DNA of 45,983 bases, taken from positions 1-45,983 of the forward strand of contig PWGV01000181.1 in the NCBI GenBank assembly GCA_003554585.1, written 5' to 3'. The notes under the pieces are model-generated. The model had not been told where the DNA came from. It saw only the letters and a list, made by a program, of their open reading frames with translations, and made no database searches. The position numbers were made by a program, and so were the translations under genes. This document shows, piece after piece, positions 25,855-33,572 of this stretch. Position 1 is the first letter of the stretch. The number at the start of each line of letters is the position of its first letter. The DNA is from Halobacteroidaceae bacterium. GTDB taxonomy: Bacteria > Bacillota > Halanaerobiia > B1SED10-174.

Positions 25855-26643
25855 ATGAAAGGAAAGGTAGCTGTACTTTTGATCCTGTGTCTCCTGCTGG
25901 CGCCCATATCCATTGCCAGGGGGGCTGAAATCCAGGACTTAGATGAAGACCACTGGGCATACGATATTGTTCAGGACCTGGTTGAAAAGGGTTTTCTGTC
26001 CCTTTTCGATGATGACACCTTTCGCGGAGAAAGGGAGCTTACCCGCCTGGAAATGGCCGAGGTAATAGCGAGGATCCTGGAGCATATCGAACAAAGAGAA
26101 GTTGCCCTTACGGGGGCGGATCTCAGGAACCTGCGGGAACTCACAATTGAATTCCGGGAAGAACTTGTTGAACTGACCCAGGAGAAACAAATTTTTGCAG
26201 ATCGCATTGAAGAACTGGAAAAGTTCCGCCAGATCCAGGAAGAGGATATGGCTATTCTGGTTGAGAGAATTGAAGGAGAACTGGCCCAGATAGATGGGAT
26301 CCGCGATGAAGTCCAGAACCTGGAAAGGCTTGTAGATACTCTTATTGACCAGATAATTGTTATGAGCGAAGAAGATGCGCGTTATCCTGAATTTGAAGAG
26401 GAACTACAGCAACTGGTAACCAAGACAGATGATCTTGAGGGAAAACTGTTTACCCTGGAAACCAATTTCCAAGAAATGGTCCAGGACGTAATGATCGAAC
26501 AGGATACCGACCTCTACCGGTTAATAAGGGAGATGGAAGATAACAGGGAAGCAATTGAAAGCCTGGAAAGACAGAACAGCCGGCTCCGCCTGCTGATGGG
26601 TGGACTTGCAGGGACTTTGCTTTTAATCTTCCTGATAAATTAA
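25855..26643 (+). CDS. SLH-domain protein with a coiled coil and a C-terminal membrane helix
   Basis: This 262-residue envelope protein has a signal peptide (VAVLLILCLLLAPISIARG). One SLH domain (about 25-80) follows, with DLDEDHWAYDIVQDLVEKGF and LTRLEMAEVIARIL. A long acidic coiled coil covers about 85-240, and the final helix LLMGGLAGTLLLIFLIN looks membrane-embedded. SLH domains bind secondary wall polymers or modified peptidoglycan. OmpM-like tethers of diderm Firmicutes have SLH plus coiled coil plus a beta-barrel; here a single helix replaces the barrel. ATG 25855 follows GGAGGGG. It is the last gene of the envelope operon. Confidence 0.85.
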   Translation: MKGKVAVLLILCLLLAPISIARGAEIQDLDEDHWAYDIVQDLVEKGFLSLFDDDTFRGERELTRLEMAEVIARILEHIEQREVALTGADLRNLRELTIEFREELVELTQEKQIFADRIEELEKFRQIQEEDMAILVERIEGELAQIDGIRDEVQNLERLVDTLIDQIIVMSEEDARYPEFEEELQQLVTKTDDLEGKLFTLETNFQEMVQDVMIEQDTDLYRLIREMEDNREAIESLERQNSRLRLLMGGLAGTLLLIFLIN

Positions 26644-26648
26644 TTGAT

Positions 26649-26677
26649 AAACAGGGTGGCTCCGGCCATCCTGTTTT
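26649..26677 (+). terminator. Terminator of the Exb/TonB/SLH operon
   Basis: AAACAGGGTGG (26649-26659) pairs with CCATCCTGTTT (26666-26676), one G-U, ending in a short T-run. Confidence 0.75.
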
Positions 26678-26703
26678 GTAAATGAAAACTGAGGGGGGAT
26701 TGG

Positions 26704-27165
26704 ATGGAGGACACTTTTGTCCTGATTAAACCTGACGGAATTCAGAGAAGTATGGTTGGGCGCATTATTCAACGCCTGGAAGAAAAAGGATTGCAGCTTC
26801 GTGCTGTAAAAATGGAGCAACTTGATGAATCGGCCGTAAAGGAACTTTATCCCCATTTGAAGGACAAAGAATTTTTCCCAAGACTGGTTAATTTCATGGT
26901 TGCTACTCCGGTTCTGGCCATGGTCTGGCAGGGAGAAGGCGCAGTTTTTGCAACCCGGAAATTACTGGGTTCCACTGACCCCCAGGAAGCAGAAACCGGA
27001 ACAATTCGGGGGGATATGGCTCTTGCAGTTGGTGCTAACCTTGCGCACTGCTCTGATTCCCCGGAAAACGCCGGCCGGGAAATAGATCTTTTCTTTTCTC
27101 CAGGTGAGCTCTGTAATTATGAAAAGAGCACCGAAATCTGGGTGAGGGAGGAGCCCTGGCAATGA
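26704..27165 (+). CDS. ndk: Nucleoside diphosphate kinase
   Basis: This 153-residue enzyme transfers gamma-phosphate between nucleotides through a phosphohistidine. LIKPDGIQRSMVGRII at the N-terminus, the ATRKLLGSTDP loop, GTIRGDMAL and the catalytic His in NLAHCSDSPENA are all present. The residue after the catalytic His is Cys where most family members have Gly. ATG 26704 follows GGGGGATTGG. The stop overlaps the next start as ATGA. Confidence 0.95.
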   Translation: MEDTFVLIKPDGIQRSMVGRIIQRLEEKGLQLRAVKMEQLDESAVKELYPHLKDKEFFPRLVNFMVATPVLAMVWQGEGAVFATRKLLGSTDPQEAETGTIRGDMALAVGANLAHCSDSPENAGREIDLFFSPGELCNYEKSTEIWVREEPWQ

Positions 27166-27764
27166 AAAAAATTGGCCTCTATCGCTGGCCCCTGATTATT
27201 TTGCTGTTTTTCGCCCTGATGGGCAATCAGGTTTTCCTGCCTGCGGTAGTCCAGGCCTCTTCGGGAATTGAAGAAAAAGATGTTTTTGTGGGCCTTGGTG
27301 TAGCCGTTTTGGTGTACATATTATTCCAGCTCGGGCGGGATATCAGGGCAGAATCTCCCAGTGCGCAAAAAAGCCCTGACCGGGAGGAAGAACTTGTTTC
27401 GGATCCGGAAACCGACCTTGAACTTCTGGCCCACCTCATTCACTCTGAATCCCGCGGCGAACCCTATATTGGCCAGGTAGCCGTTGGGGCGGTAGTTTTA
27501 AACCGGGTAAAAAGCAGCCGTTTTCCGAATACGATTGAAGAAGTAATCATGGCACCAGGTCAGTTTTCCGTTGTTGCCGAGGGAACCTTTTTTCTGCCCC
27601 CCAATGAAACGGCCTTTAAGGCTGCCCGGGAGGCCATCTCCGGTGTAGATCCAACTGGAGGTGCCCTTTATTTTTACAACCCCCGGACTGCGCGCAATCT
27701 TTCCTGGTTTTTAACCCTCCGGGAGACAATAACCATAGGAAATCACGTTTTTGCCATAGATTGA
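27162..27764 (+). CDS. SleB/CwlJ-type cell wall hydrolase
   Basis: This 200-residue exported or membrane-anchored hydrolase has an N-terminal hydrophobic segment (PLIILLFFALMGNQVFL) and a second one (FVGLGVAVLVYILFQLG). The hydrolase-2 domain starts at ELLAHLIHSESRGEPYIGQV with the catalytic Glu, followed by AVGAVVLNRVKSSRFPNT and GALYFYNPRTA. In spore formers this family degrades the spore cortex at germination, but vegetative members exist. It is translationally coupled to ndk. Confidence 0.88.
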   Translation: MKKIGLYRWPLIILLFFALMGNQVFLPAVVQASSGIEEKDVFVGLGVAVLVYILFQLGRDIRAESPSAQKSPDREEELVSDPETDLELLAHLIHSESRGEPYIGQVAVGAVVLNRVKSSRFPNTIEEVIMAPGQFSVVAEGTFFLPPNETAFKAAREAISGVDPTGGALYFYNPRTARNLSWFLTLRETITIGNHVFAID

Positions 27765-27805
27765 TAAGGACTTGACAAGGTTTGGATTTATTTGGCGATA
27801 GTAAT

Positions 27806-27839
27806 AAGAAAAAGGCAGCATTTAAGCTACCTTTTTCTT
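27806..27839 (+). terminator. Long hairpin between the hydrolase and HAD genes
   Basis: AAGAAAAAGG (27806-27815) plus AGC pairs with GCT plus CCTTTTTCTT (27830-27839), one mismatch, 6-base loop. The T-run lies within the 3' arm, so it may terminate the ndk operon. A TTGACA at 27772-27777 lies upstream, so it could also attenuate a HAD transcript. Confidence 0.55.
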
Positions 27840-27872
27840 AAAATATCAACCGGAAAAGGGGGACTTTTTGCT

Positions 27873-28571
27873 GTGAAAGCGGTTCTTTTTGACCTGGACG
27901 GAACTCTTTTGAACCTGGATATTGATGAATTTTTTCCCCGTTATTTTAAAAAACTAAGCCAGAAAATGGCCCATCTCATTGAGCCCAATTATTTTATTGA
28001 TCACCTGCTGTTTTCAACGCGGGCCATGCTGGAAAATACCGATCCGCAAAAAACAAATAAAGATGTTTTTATGGAAACATTTTTTGCTCCCGAAGGACTG
28101 GAAGTTGAAGATTTTTTCCCTCTGTTCGAAGAATTCTATGCCAGGGAATTTCCCCAGTTGAATAATGGTTACGGACCTGTTTCAGGAACTCACGAAGCCC
28201 TGGATGCTACTTTAGAAAGGGGATTTAAACTGGTTCTGGCAACAAACCCCCTTTTTCCCCGGGAGGCGGTCCTGGAGAGAATGCGCTGGGCCGGTATTGC
28301 GGATTATCCCTTCGCCCTTATTTCCAGCTATGAACATATGCATTTTTGCAAACCGAATCTCCAGTATTATGAGGAAATTCTGAACAGGTTGGGGCTTTTC
28401 CCCGGAGAAACCCTTATGGTTGGGAACGATCCCCTGGAGGATTTGATCGCGGGTAAACTGGGAATAAAAACTTTTCTGGCTGAAGACTACCTGGTGGAAA
28501 GAAAAGAAAAACTCCCTCCGGATTTTCAGGGCAAGCTGGAGAAAGTGGTCTCAATAATAAAAGAGCAGTAA
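27873..28571 (+). CDS. HAD-family hydrolase
   Basis: This 232-residue phosphatase of the haloacid dehalogenase superfamily has motif I FDLDGTLLNLD, motif II LATNP, motif III with the Lys in HFCKPNLQYYEE and motif IV VGNDPLEDLIAG. A helical cap (about 20-110) sits between motifs I and II. The substrate cannot be told. GTG 27873 begins right before the motif I strand (KAVLFDLDG) and is preferred; the longer frame from 27792 runs through the hairpin. Confidence 0.88.
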   Translation: MKAVLFDLDGTLLNLDIDEFFPRYFKKLSQKMAHLIEPNYFIDHLLFSTRAMLENTDPQKTNKDVFMETFFAPEGLEVEDFFPLFEEFYAREFPQLNNGYGPVSGTHEALDATLERGFKLVLATNPLFPREAVLERMRWAGIADYPFALISSYEHMHFCKPNLQYYEEILNRLGLFPGETLMVGNDPLEDLIAGKLGIKTFLAEDYLVERKEKLPPDFQGKLEKVVSIIKEQ

Positions 28572-28572
28572 G

Positions 28573-28596
28573 AACCGGCCCCCGGGGCCGGTTTTT
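28573..28596 (+). terminator. Terminator after the HAD gene
   Basis: AACCGGCC (28573-28580) pairs with GGCCGGTT (28586-28593), then further T. It begins one base after the stop codon. Confidence 0.75.
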
Positions 28597-28618
28597 GTCC
28601 TGAAAGGAGGACAGGATT

Positions 28619-29059
28619 ATGCGATTGTGGAGTGTACACCCCAGGTACCTGGACCGCCTGGGGCTGGTTGCGGTCTGGAGGGAGGGACTCCTGGCCCAAA
28701 AAGTATTGGAAGGAAAAACCCGTGGTTATCAAAACCACCCCCAGCTGGAGCGGTTTCAGGAAAGTGAAAATCCCCAGGCAGCGATGGCCCAGTACCTTTT
28801 CGGCATCTGGAGGGAAGCCTGCCGGCGGGGATATTGTTTTTCCGGGGAAAAAATCGGGCCCACCGGGCAGAGTGTTTTCCTGCAGGTTTCCCGGGGCCAG
28901 CTGGAATTTGAACTAGAGTGGCTGCGGGAAAAATTAAAAAAGAGAGATCATCGCGCCCTGGAAAAACTTCCCTCTGTAGGTAGGGTTGATGCTCACCCTC
29001 TTTTCCGGATAGTTCCTGGAAAAATCGCCTCCTGGGAAAAAGGGAAGTTAACAAGATAG
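28619..29059 (+). CDS. Pyrimidine dimer DNA glycosylase/endonuclease V family protein
   Basis: This 146-residue protein has the N-terminus MRLWSVHPRYLDRLGLVAVW and continues as REGLLAQKVLEGKTRGYQNH, followed by PQLERF. This is the pattern of bacterial relatives of T4 endonuclease V (Pyr_excise family), which excise UV-induced dimers. The first third is well conserved; the C-terminal half is variable. ATG 28619 follows AAAGGAGG. No SOS box is visible upstream. Confidence 0.75.
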   Translation: MRLWSVHPRYLDRLGLVAVWREGLLAQKVLEGKTRGYQNHPQLERFQESENPQAAMAQYLFGIWREACRRGYCFSGEKIGPTGQSVFLQVSRGQLEFELEWLREKLKKRDHRALEKLPSVGRVDAHPLFRIVPGKIASWEKGKLTR

Positions 29060-29112
29060 AATGAATAACTTAAAATATTTAATAAAAAAATTAAAAAAAT
29101 TAATTTTAGGGG

Positions 29113-29141
29113 TTGACAATATATAATAAGGAGGTTATAAT
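29113..29141 (+). promoter_or_regulatory. Promoter of the second microprotein transcript
   Basis: TTGACA (29113-29118) and TATAAT (29136-29141) are perfect consensus boxes with a 17-base spacer and AT-rich sequence upstream. Two direct repeats AAAGATTAAA (29148-29157, 29169-29178) lie in the leader. Confidence 0.8.
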
Positions 29142-29199
29142 TAATTTAAAGATTAAATAAATCAACTAAAAGATTAAAAATTTTGAGGAGGTGGCAAAA

Positions 29200-29292
29200 A
29201 TGTTCGATTTTGGAGCGGCTTACATGGCAAGTAAAGTCTACGAATTTAACAACAGCAAAGAACGCGAACGGAAGCGTCGTCCCCGCCGTTAA
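29200..29292 (+). CDS. 30-residue microprotein with an arginine-rich tail
   Basis: ATG 29200 follows an excellent GAGGAGGTGG ribosome site and the ORF ends with TAA at 29290-29292. The peptide starts MFDFGAAYMASKVYEFNNSK and then carries a nearly pure Arg/Lys/Glu tail ending in RRPRR. There is no membrane segment. I know no family. Consensus promoter, strong ribosome site and downstream terminator argue that it is translated. Confidence 0.55.
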   Translation: MFDFGAAYMASKVYEFNNSKERERKRRPRR

Positions 29293-29315
29293 AAAATAAG
29301 AAGGGAGGGATAGAA

Positions 29316-29399
29316 GTGATTAAAAGAGAATACTATCTCGAAGAAAAAGGAGGCTGGAGGAGAGGTTTGAAAAAAACGGTTTTAGACCGCCGGTATTAA
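29316..29399 (+). CDS. 27-residue basic microprotein
   Basis: GTG 29316 lies behind AAGGGAGGG, 23 bases after the preceding stop, and the ORF ends at TAA 29397-29399. The peptide begins MIKREYYLEEKGGWRRGLKK and ends in LDRRY. It is the second ORF on the 29.15-29.49 kb transcript. No homologue is known to me; like the pair at 8.5 kb it is short and rich in Arg and Lys. Confidence 0.5.
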   Translation: MIKREYYLEEKGGWRRGLKKTVLDRRY

Positions 29400-29442
29400 A
29401 CCTCGGGATAAAATGAAAAGAAAAAGGACCGAACATAACTGA

Positions 29443-29485
29443 AAGGCCCTGCTCAGATAGAAATGAGAGGGCCTTAATTATTTTC
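29443..29485. terminator. Bidirectional terminator between the microprotein transcript and the CDF-like gene
   Basis: AAGGCCCT (29443-29450) pairs with AGGGCCTT (29468-29475), with an inner CTCA/TGAG pair, and is followed by a T-rich tract. The minus-strand gene ends inside it. Confidence 0.8.
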
Positions 29486-30355
29486 GTTTTTTTTATCTTC
29501 TGTTGGAGGGTAGATTGTTAGGAAAACATGGGGCCAGCAGTTTTGAAACTCCTTAATTTTTTGCGTAATCTTTTCCCTGATTTCGGGCAAAGTGAGGTCT
29601 GGGGGAAACTCAATCCCTGCTTCGAGGTAAATTTTCTGTCCTGCAGACCTGACCTTAAACTCCTTGACTTCACCTAATTTTTCCAGTTCTGTTTTCATTG
29701 CAGGAATTCTATTATCCTCGGGGGCCCGATCTAAAAGCTGGAGAACACTTTGCCGGGAAGTTTTTATTCCCGAGAAAAAAAGGAAACAGGCAATTACTAA
29801 TGAACCAAGGGGATCTATGTAAATGGACCAACCCCACCCCAGCCCCACTAAAATCAGGGTGATTAAAACAACAAAGTCGATTAAAGTCTTGGCCCGGTAG
29901 AGCCCTCCCTGGGCTGTAAAAATTGGTGTAGTTTCCTCTTTATTTAAGCCCCTAAATCGAACCCAGAACCAGCCGTTTACCAGAACTCCGCCCCCTGCAA
30001 CCAGGAGCCCGGGAAGAAGCCAGCCGGGAATATCAGGGGAGATAAAGCTCTGGATTGCCGAGTAGGTTATGATTATAGCAGAACCGGTCATAATCAACCC
30101 CACCAGGAGGCTTGCCATATCTTCCATTTTTTCTGCCCCGAAATGGAAACGTTTATCCGGTCCCTGCATGACCCGGCGGTAGGCCAGCCAGGCCAGGAAA
30201 AGACCAAGAAGTTCGGTATTACGGCGGAGGAAATCAGCAAATAAAATGGTAGTCTGGCCAAAATAAAGGGCTACTCCTGTTCCCAGGGGAGCCCAAAGAC
30301 TGATCAACCAGGCCGCTCGCAGAGTTTTTTCTTTTTTGCGATGGAGTTCTTTCAT
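29474..30355 (-). CDS. Cation diffusion facilitator-like transporter with altered metal site
   Basis: This 293-residue protein has about six transmembrane helices and a C-terminal cytoplasmic domain (about 210-285) as in CDF metal exporters. FHFGAEKMEDMASLLVGLIM and IYIDPLGSLVIACFLFFSGI are typical segments. The usual HxxxD ligand pairs are not standard. Helix 2 reads LFADFLRRNTELLGLF and helix 5 YRAKTLIDFVVLI, so His is missing in both and Lys sits where the helix 5 ligand is expected. It may transport another ion or be inactive. Its start lies 2 bases from the end of the polyprenol-kinase-like gene, so the pair is an operon. Confidence 0.75.
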   Translation of the reverse strand: MKELHRKKEKTLRAAWLISLWAPLGTGVALYFGQTTILFADFLRRNTELLGLFLAWLAYRRVMQGPDKRFHFGAEKMEDMASLLVGLIMTGSAIIITYSAIQSFISPDIPGWLLPGLLVAGGGVLVNGWFWVRFRGLNKEETTPIFTAQGGLYRAKTLIDFVVLITLILVGLGWGWSIYIDPLGSLVIACFLFFSGIKTSRQSVLQLLDRAPEDNRIPAMKTELEKLGEVKEFKVRSAGQKIYLEAGIEFPPDLTLPEIREKITQKIKEFQNCWPHVFLTIYPPTEDKKNENN

Positions 30356-30356
30356 T

Positions 30357-31100
30357 TTAAAACAACCCCTCCAGATAATTTAGGAGGAAATAAAGAGGTG
30401 CTGCAACAGCACAGACAGCAAGGGGAACCGTTAAAGTATCAACCCCTTTTCTGGAAGTAGCTTCCACTACTGCTGAAGTTATCCCGGAAAAAATAGCCAG
30501 GATAATCTGTCCGGGAATTGCCAGGGGGTTGAAGAATAAAAGGGCTACGAAAACTCCTGCGGAAGCGGCCAGGGCACCAGCGGTTGTCCCTTCCCGGGTT
30601 TTTTCCCCGTCAAATATTTTTTGTTTTAATTGGTTTCGACCGAGGCTTTTCCCAACCAGGGCAGAGGTCGCATCACCAAAACCCCAGGCAACAACACCGA
30701 TGGCTGCAATAAATTTATATTCTTCGCCCAGGATTCCCCAGAAAAAGGTTAGCAAAACAAAAAGGACAATGCAGATAAAACCAATCTGGGAGGGGATCTC
30801 TGATTTTTTGGAGTAACGTTTTACTTTTGTAATGGGAGGGGCTTTAAACTTTTCCAGGACCACAACAAGGATAAGGGCAATACCCATAATCAAAAGAACG
30901 GAAATCAGGGCGGAATACCAGGCTGAAAAAAAACTCAGGATTATTATTATGGATAAACTGGCAAAAATGTGGTAGGACTTCCGGGTAGGTTCTCTTTTGG
31001 CTTCAGGTAAAAATGAAGAAAGCAGGGCGATGGGAATTGCAAAAGCAAGGTAATATCCGATAAGAAAAGCCATGGCCACCAAGTCTTGCCTCAGATCCAA
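30357..31100 (-). CDS. Dolichol/phytol kinase-like integral membrane protein
   Basis: This 247-residue multi-span membrane protein has a C-terminal half that carries the signature of the dolichol kinase / phytol kinase / CDP-alcohol cytidylyltransferase-like group: WGFGDATSALVGKSLGRN, GEKTREGTTAGALA, AVVEATSRKGVDTLTVP. It probably phosphorylates or activates a polyprenol or isoprenoid alcohol. The substrate is unknown. TTG 31100 with GGTGG 7 bases upstream is accepted; ATG 31073 is the alternative. Confidence 0.7.
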   Translation of the reverse strand: MDLRQDLVAMAFLIGYYLAFAIPIALLSSFLPEAKREPTRKSYHIFASLSIIIILSFFSAWYSALISVLLIMGIALILVVVLEKFKAPPITKVKRYSKKSEIPSQIGFICIVLFVLLTFFWGILGEEYKFIAAIGVVAWGFGDATSALVGKSLGRNQLKQKIFDGEKTREGTTAGALAASAGVFVALLFFNPLAIPGQIILAIFSGITSAVVEATSRKGVDTLTVPLAVCAVAAPLYFLLNYLEGLF

Positions 31101-31273
31101 GTCATTCCACCGCCTTTTTCTTATAATTACTGGTAAACTTCGGCATATTAAAGTTTTATCCTTCCGAGGGCTTTTATTTTCTCCAAATGAAGGTTAAAAG
31201 GTTTTTTGGTCAGAATAAATAACAGTTGGTTTTTATAAAGAATTCCTAAGAAAAAATTGGAGAGGGTGTTAAA

Positions 31274-31558
31274 ATGAAAGAAATTCCAGATGAGCTTAAG
31301 AATTTTTTTGATAGTGAAGGTCGCCTGGAGGTATGGCCGGGAAAAAGAAAAAAACAGCTACTGGTCCTGGAATTTATAGCAGGGCTTTTCCAGCCGGGCA
31401 GGAAATATACAGAAAAAAAAATTAATGAACTCCTGGAGAAAGTTCATATTTTTAGCGACGCAGCCCTTTTGCGGCGGGAGTTATTTGAGCTAGATTATCT
31501 GAACCGGGCAAAAGATGGTTCTTCTTACTGGAAGGAACGGGTGGAGGAAGAAAATTGA
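31274..31558 (+). CDS. DUF2087 protein
   Basis: This 94-residue protein is of the DUF2087 type, often the C-terminal part of ArsR-like regulators. Characteristic features are FDSEGRLEVWPGKRKKQLLV, the YTEKKINELLE stretch, and ALLRRELFELDYLNRAKDGS followed by SYW. It probably folds as a small winged-helix-like domain. ATG 31274 follows GGAGAGGG. It overlaps the next (broken) gene by 4 bases. Confidence 0.8.
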   Translation: MKEIPDELKNFFDSEGRLEVWPGKRKKQLLVLEFIAGLFQPGRKYTEKKINELLEKVHIFSDAALLRRELFELDYLNRAKDGSSYWKERVEEEN

Positions 31559-32341
31559 TTGAAGAACAGGAAGTGAACTTTTATTTCTGGGGCGATAAGT
31601 GTTTGTGGAAAAAATGGACGGCAGAGCAGGCCCGGCTGATTTCGGAAAAACTTAATATCGCTTTTCACCAATACGATATCGCCCTCCAGCCAGAATTGGC
31701 CCTGGAAAAAAGTATATTTTTCCCGGGAACAGTTGAAATCAAGGGCTTTAAAATCCCCTATCCCGGTACCGCTGAACAGATGCTTGCCTCTTTTGAACGC
31801 AAGGGTCCCCTTGCGGGGGAGTTAAAAGTCCGTAAAATTCCTGGAGGGATCCCCCAGCGAATAGAAAAATTAAGGGGCAATCTAAAATTCGCAGACCATT
31901 TTTGCGGTGCAGGTGGGCAGATAAATGCCTCCGGGGAAAAGGAAAGTTGGTTAGCCAAGCATGATTTACCGGGCTTAGATACACCGGGTTATATTGCTTT
32001 TAATGGTGATGAAGCAGTGGGAGCAGTCGAATTTGTTTTAGAAAAGTATTGTCCCTATCCTCTTCCCCAGAAAAGAGGAATGCAACATTTTTGTGACCTG
32101 TATTTACGATTCTTCCAGGGAAGGGGTTGATTATCGGGGGTATCTGATCGACTTTTTAGCCCAACAGGCCAGGGAGTTGGGCTACCGGGTCCTGAGCGTT
32201 GTAGCGGGGGAAAAACCCCCCTATCCCAATGATCCCGTTGAATTTTTCCGGGACAGGGGTTTTGATAATGGGGTTTACCTGGAGCGGGTTCTTTTAAGAA
32301 ATTGCTGGGAGGATATTTACTTTCTAAAAAGGAAATTGTGA
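31555..32341 (+). pseudogene. GNAT-type acetyltransferase gene with a +1 frameshift
   Basis: The first frame (TTG 31555 to TGA 32130) and the second (to TGA 32341) belong to one protein of about 262 residues. Frame 1 carries FCGAGGQINASGEKESWLA, GYIAFNGDEAVGAVEF and PYPLPQKRGMQHF. The sequence then continues in frame 2 as VTCIYDSSREGVDYRGYLID, ending with a GNAT-like VEFFRDRGFDN segment. Dropping one T of the TTTTT run at about 32090 restores the frame. GGAGG precedes the start and it overlaps the DUF2087 stop. Loss of function, a programmed shift and a base-call error are all possible. Confidence 0.65.
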
Positions 32342-32356
32342 GAGGAGGGGGTTTGA

Positions 32357-32932
32357 TTGTTAAGGCACAGGCTAAACGAAGATAGTGAATTGAGGTTTTT
32401 GGAACCTCATCACGCCGAGGAACTTTTTGCTCTTACCGAAGCAAATCAAGAATACCTGAGTGAATGGCTCCCCTGGGTTAAAAAAAATAAAGAAATTGAA
32501 GACAGCAGAAAATTTATTGAAGCAACCCGCCAGCAGTTTGCCGAAAACAAAGGTCTGCACCTGGGAATATTTTACCGGGGGAAAATTGCTGGAGTAATAG
32601 GAATGCATGGAATTGACTGGAATAACCGCTCCACAAGTATTGGTTACTGGCTGGGAGCGGAATTTATGGGGAAAGGTCTGATTACCCTGGCCTGTCGGGG
32701 CCTGATCGACTATTCTTTCGGGGAATTAAAACTCCACCGGATTGAGATCAGATGTGCTGTGGAAAATAAAAAAAGCAGGAGTGTGCCCGAGCGACTCGGT
32801 TTTAAGGAAGAAGGACGGATTAGAGAAGCAGAGCTTTTAAACAATTATTTTACTGACCATATCGTTTATGGGCTGCTGGCCGGGGATTGGAATGAGCAGG
32901 CGCAGGCCTTAGGAGGTGATAGGAGTGGATAA
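32357..32932 (+). CDS. RimL/RimJ-type GNAT acetyltransferase
   Basis: This 191-residue N-acetyltransferase is similar to ribosomal-protein-serine acetyltransferases (RimL/YdaF). IGYWLGAEFMGKGLITLACR is the acetyl-CoA pyrophosphate-binding segment, and ELKLHRIEIRCAVENKKSRS with VPERLGFKEEG is the following strand-helix. TTG 32357 lies behind GAGGAGGGG. In close relatives the segment after the Asn is usually NxxSxxVxExLGF, so it is well conserved here. The last 8 bases overlap the methyltransferase start. Confidence 0.85.
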   Translation: MLRHRLNEDSELRFLEPHHAEELFALTEANQEYLSEWLPWVKKNKEIEDSRKFIEATRQQFAENKGLHLGIFYRGKIAGVIGMHGIDWNNRSTSIGYWLGAEFMGKGLITLACRGLIDYSFGELKLHRIEIRCAVENKKSRSVPERLGFKEEGRIREAELLNNYFTDHIVYGLLAGDWNEQAQALGGDRSG

Positions 32933-33545
32933 AGATATTTTTAATAACTGGGCAGATGATTATGATAAAAGTGTAAAAGGAGAGGAAACCTTTCCTTTCG
33001 CCGGTTACCAAAAAATCCAGGCTATGGTTAAGAAGATGGTGGTAGCAGGTAAAGGAACCAAAATTCTTGAACTGGGAGTGGGAACGGGACTGGGAGCGCT
33101 AGAATTTTACGAGCAGGGGGCAGAAATTACCGGGGTGGATTTTTCCGATAAAATGCTGGAAAAAGCCCGGGAAAAAATGCCCGGGGCCCGCTTAATTAAC
33201 CATGATTTTTCTAAAAGTTTTCCTCCAGCTGAACCAATTGATGAAAAATTTGATTATATTATTATTTCCTATGCCCTGCATCATTTGCCGGACTGGAAAA
33301 AGGTTGAGTTTCTGGGGGAATTAAAGAAATTTTTAAATCCCCGCGGGCGAATAATTGTAGCAGATGTTGCCTTTGTTGACCGGAAAACCATGCAAAAAGC
33401 CAGGAAAAAGGCCGGAAACAGGTGGGATGAGTCAGAACATTACCCGGTAATTGAAGACATTGCTTTCAGCCTGGAACAGAAAGATTTTTCCCTGACCTTT
33501 ATCCAGATTTCTTTTTGTGCCGGGATTCTGCAGTTACGGCAATAA
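32925..33545 (+). CDS. Class I SAM-dependent methyltransferase (YrrT-like)
   Basis: This 206-residue methyltransferase has motif I ILELGVGTGLGALEF, the acidic residue after strand 2 (ITGVDFSDKML) and a YIIISYALHHL motif IV region. It resembles YrrT, a methyltransferase of Firmicutes sulfur metabolism, in its FNNWADDYDKSVKGEE start and its length. The methyl acceptor is unknown. GTG 32925 is preferred because AGGAGGTG ends 7 bases upstream; a GTG at 32916 overlaps that site. Confidence 0.82.
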   Translation: MDKDIFNNWADDYDKSVKGEETFPFAGYQKIQAMVKKMVVAGKGTKILELGVGTGLGALEFYEQGAEITGVDFSDKMLEKAREKMPGARLINHDFSKSFPPAEPIDEKFDYIIISYALHHLPDWKKVEFLGELKKFLNPRGRIIVADVAFVDRKTMQKARKKAGNRWDESEHYPVIEDIAFSLEQKDFSLTFIQISFCAGILQLRQ

Positions 33546-33565
33546 AAAACCTCCCGGAAGGGAGG
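33544..33565 (-). terminator. Terminator of the Gfo/Idh/MocA gene
   Basis: CCTCCC (33550-33555) pairs with GGGAGG (33560-33565). On the minus strand the stem is followed by six T. Confidence 0.75.
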
Positions 33566-33572
33566 TAGAAAA

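Noticed and set aside
28617-29054. Minus-strand ORF opposite the pyrimidine-dimer glycosylase gene
   Set aside because: Opposite a recognisable gene with a good ribosome site; the antisense product has no motifs.
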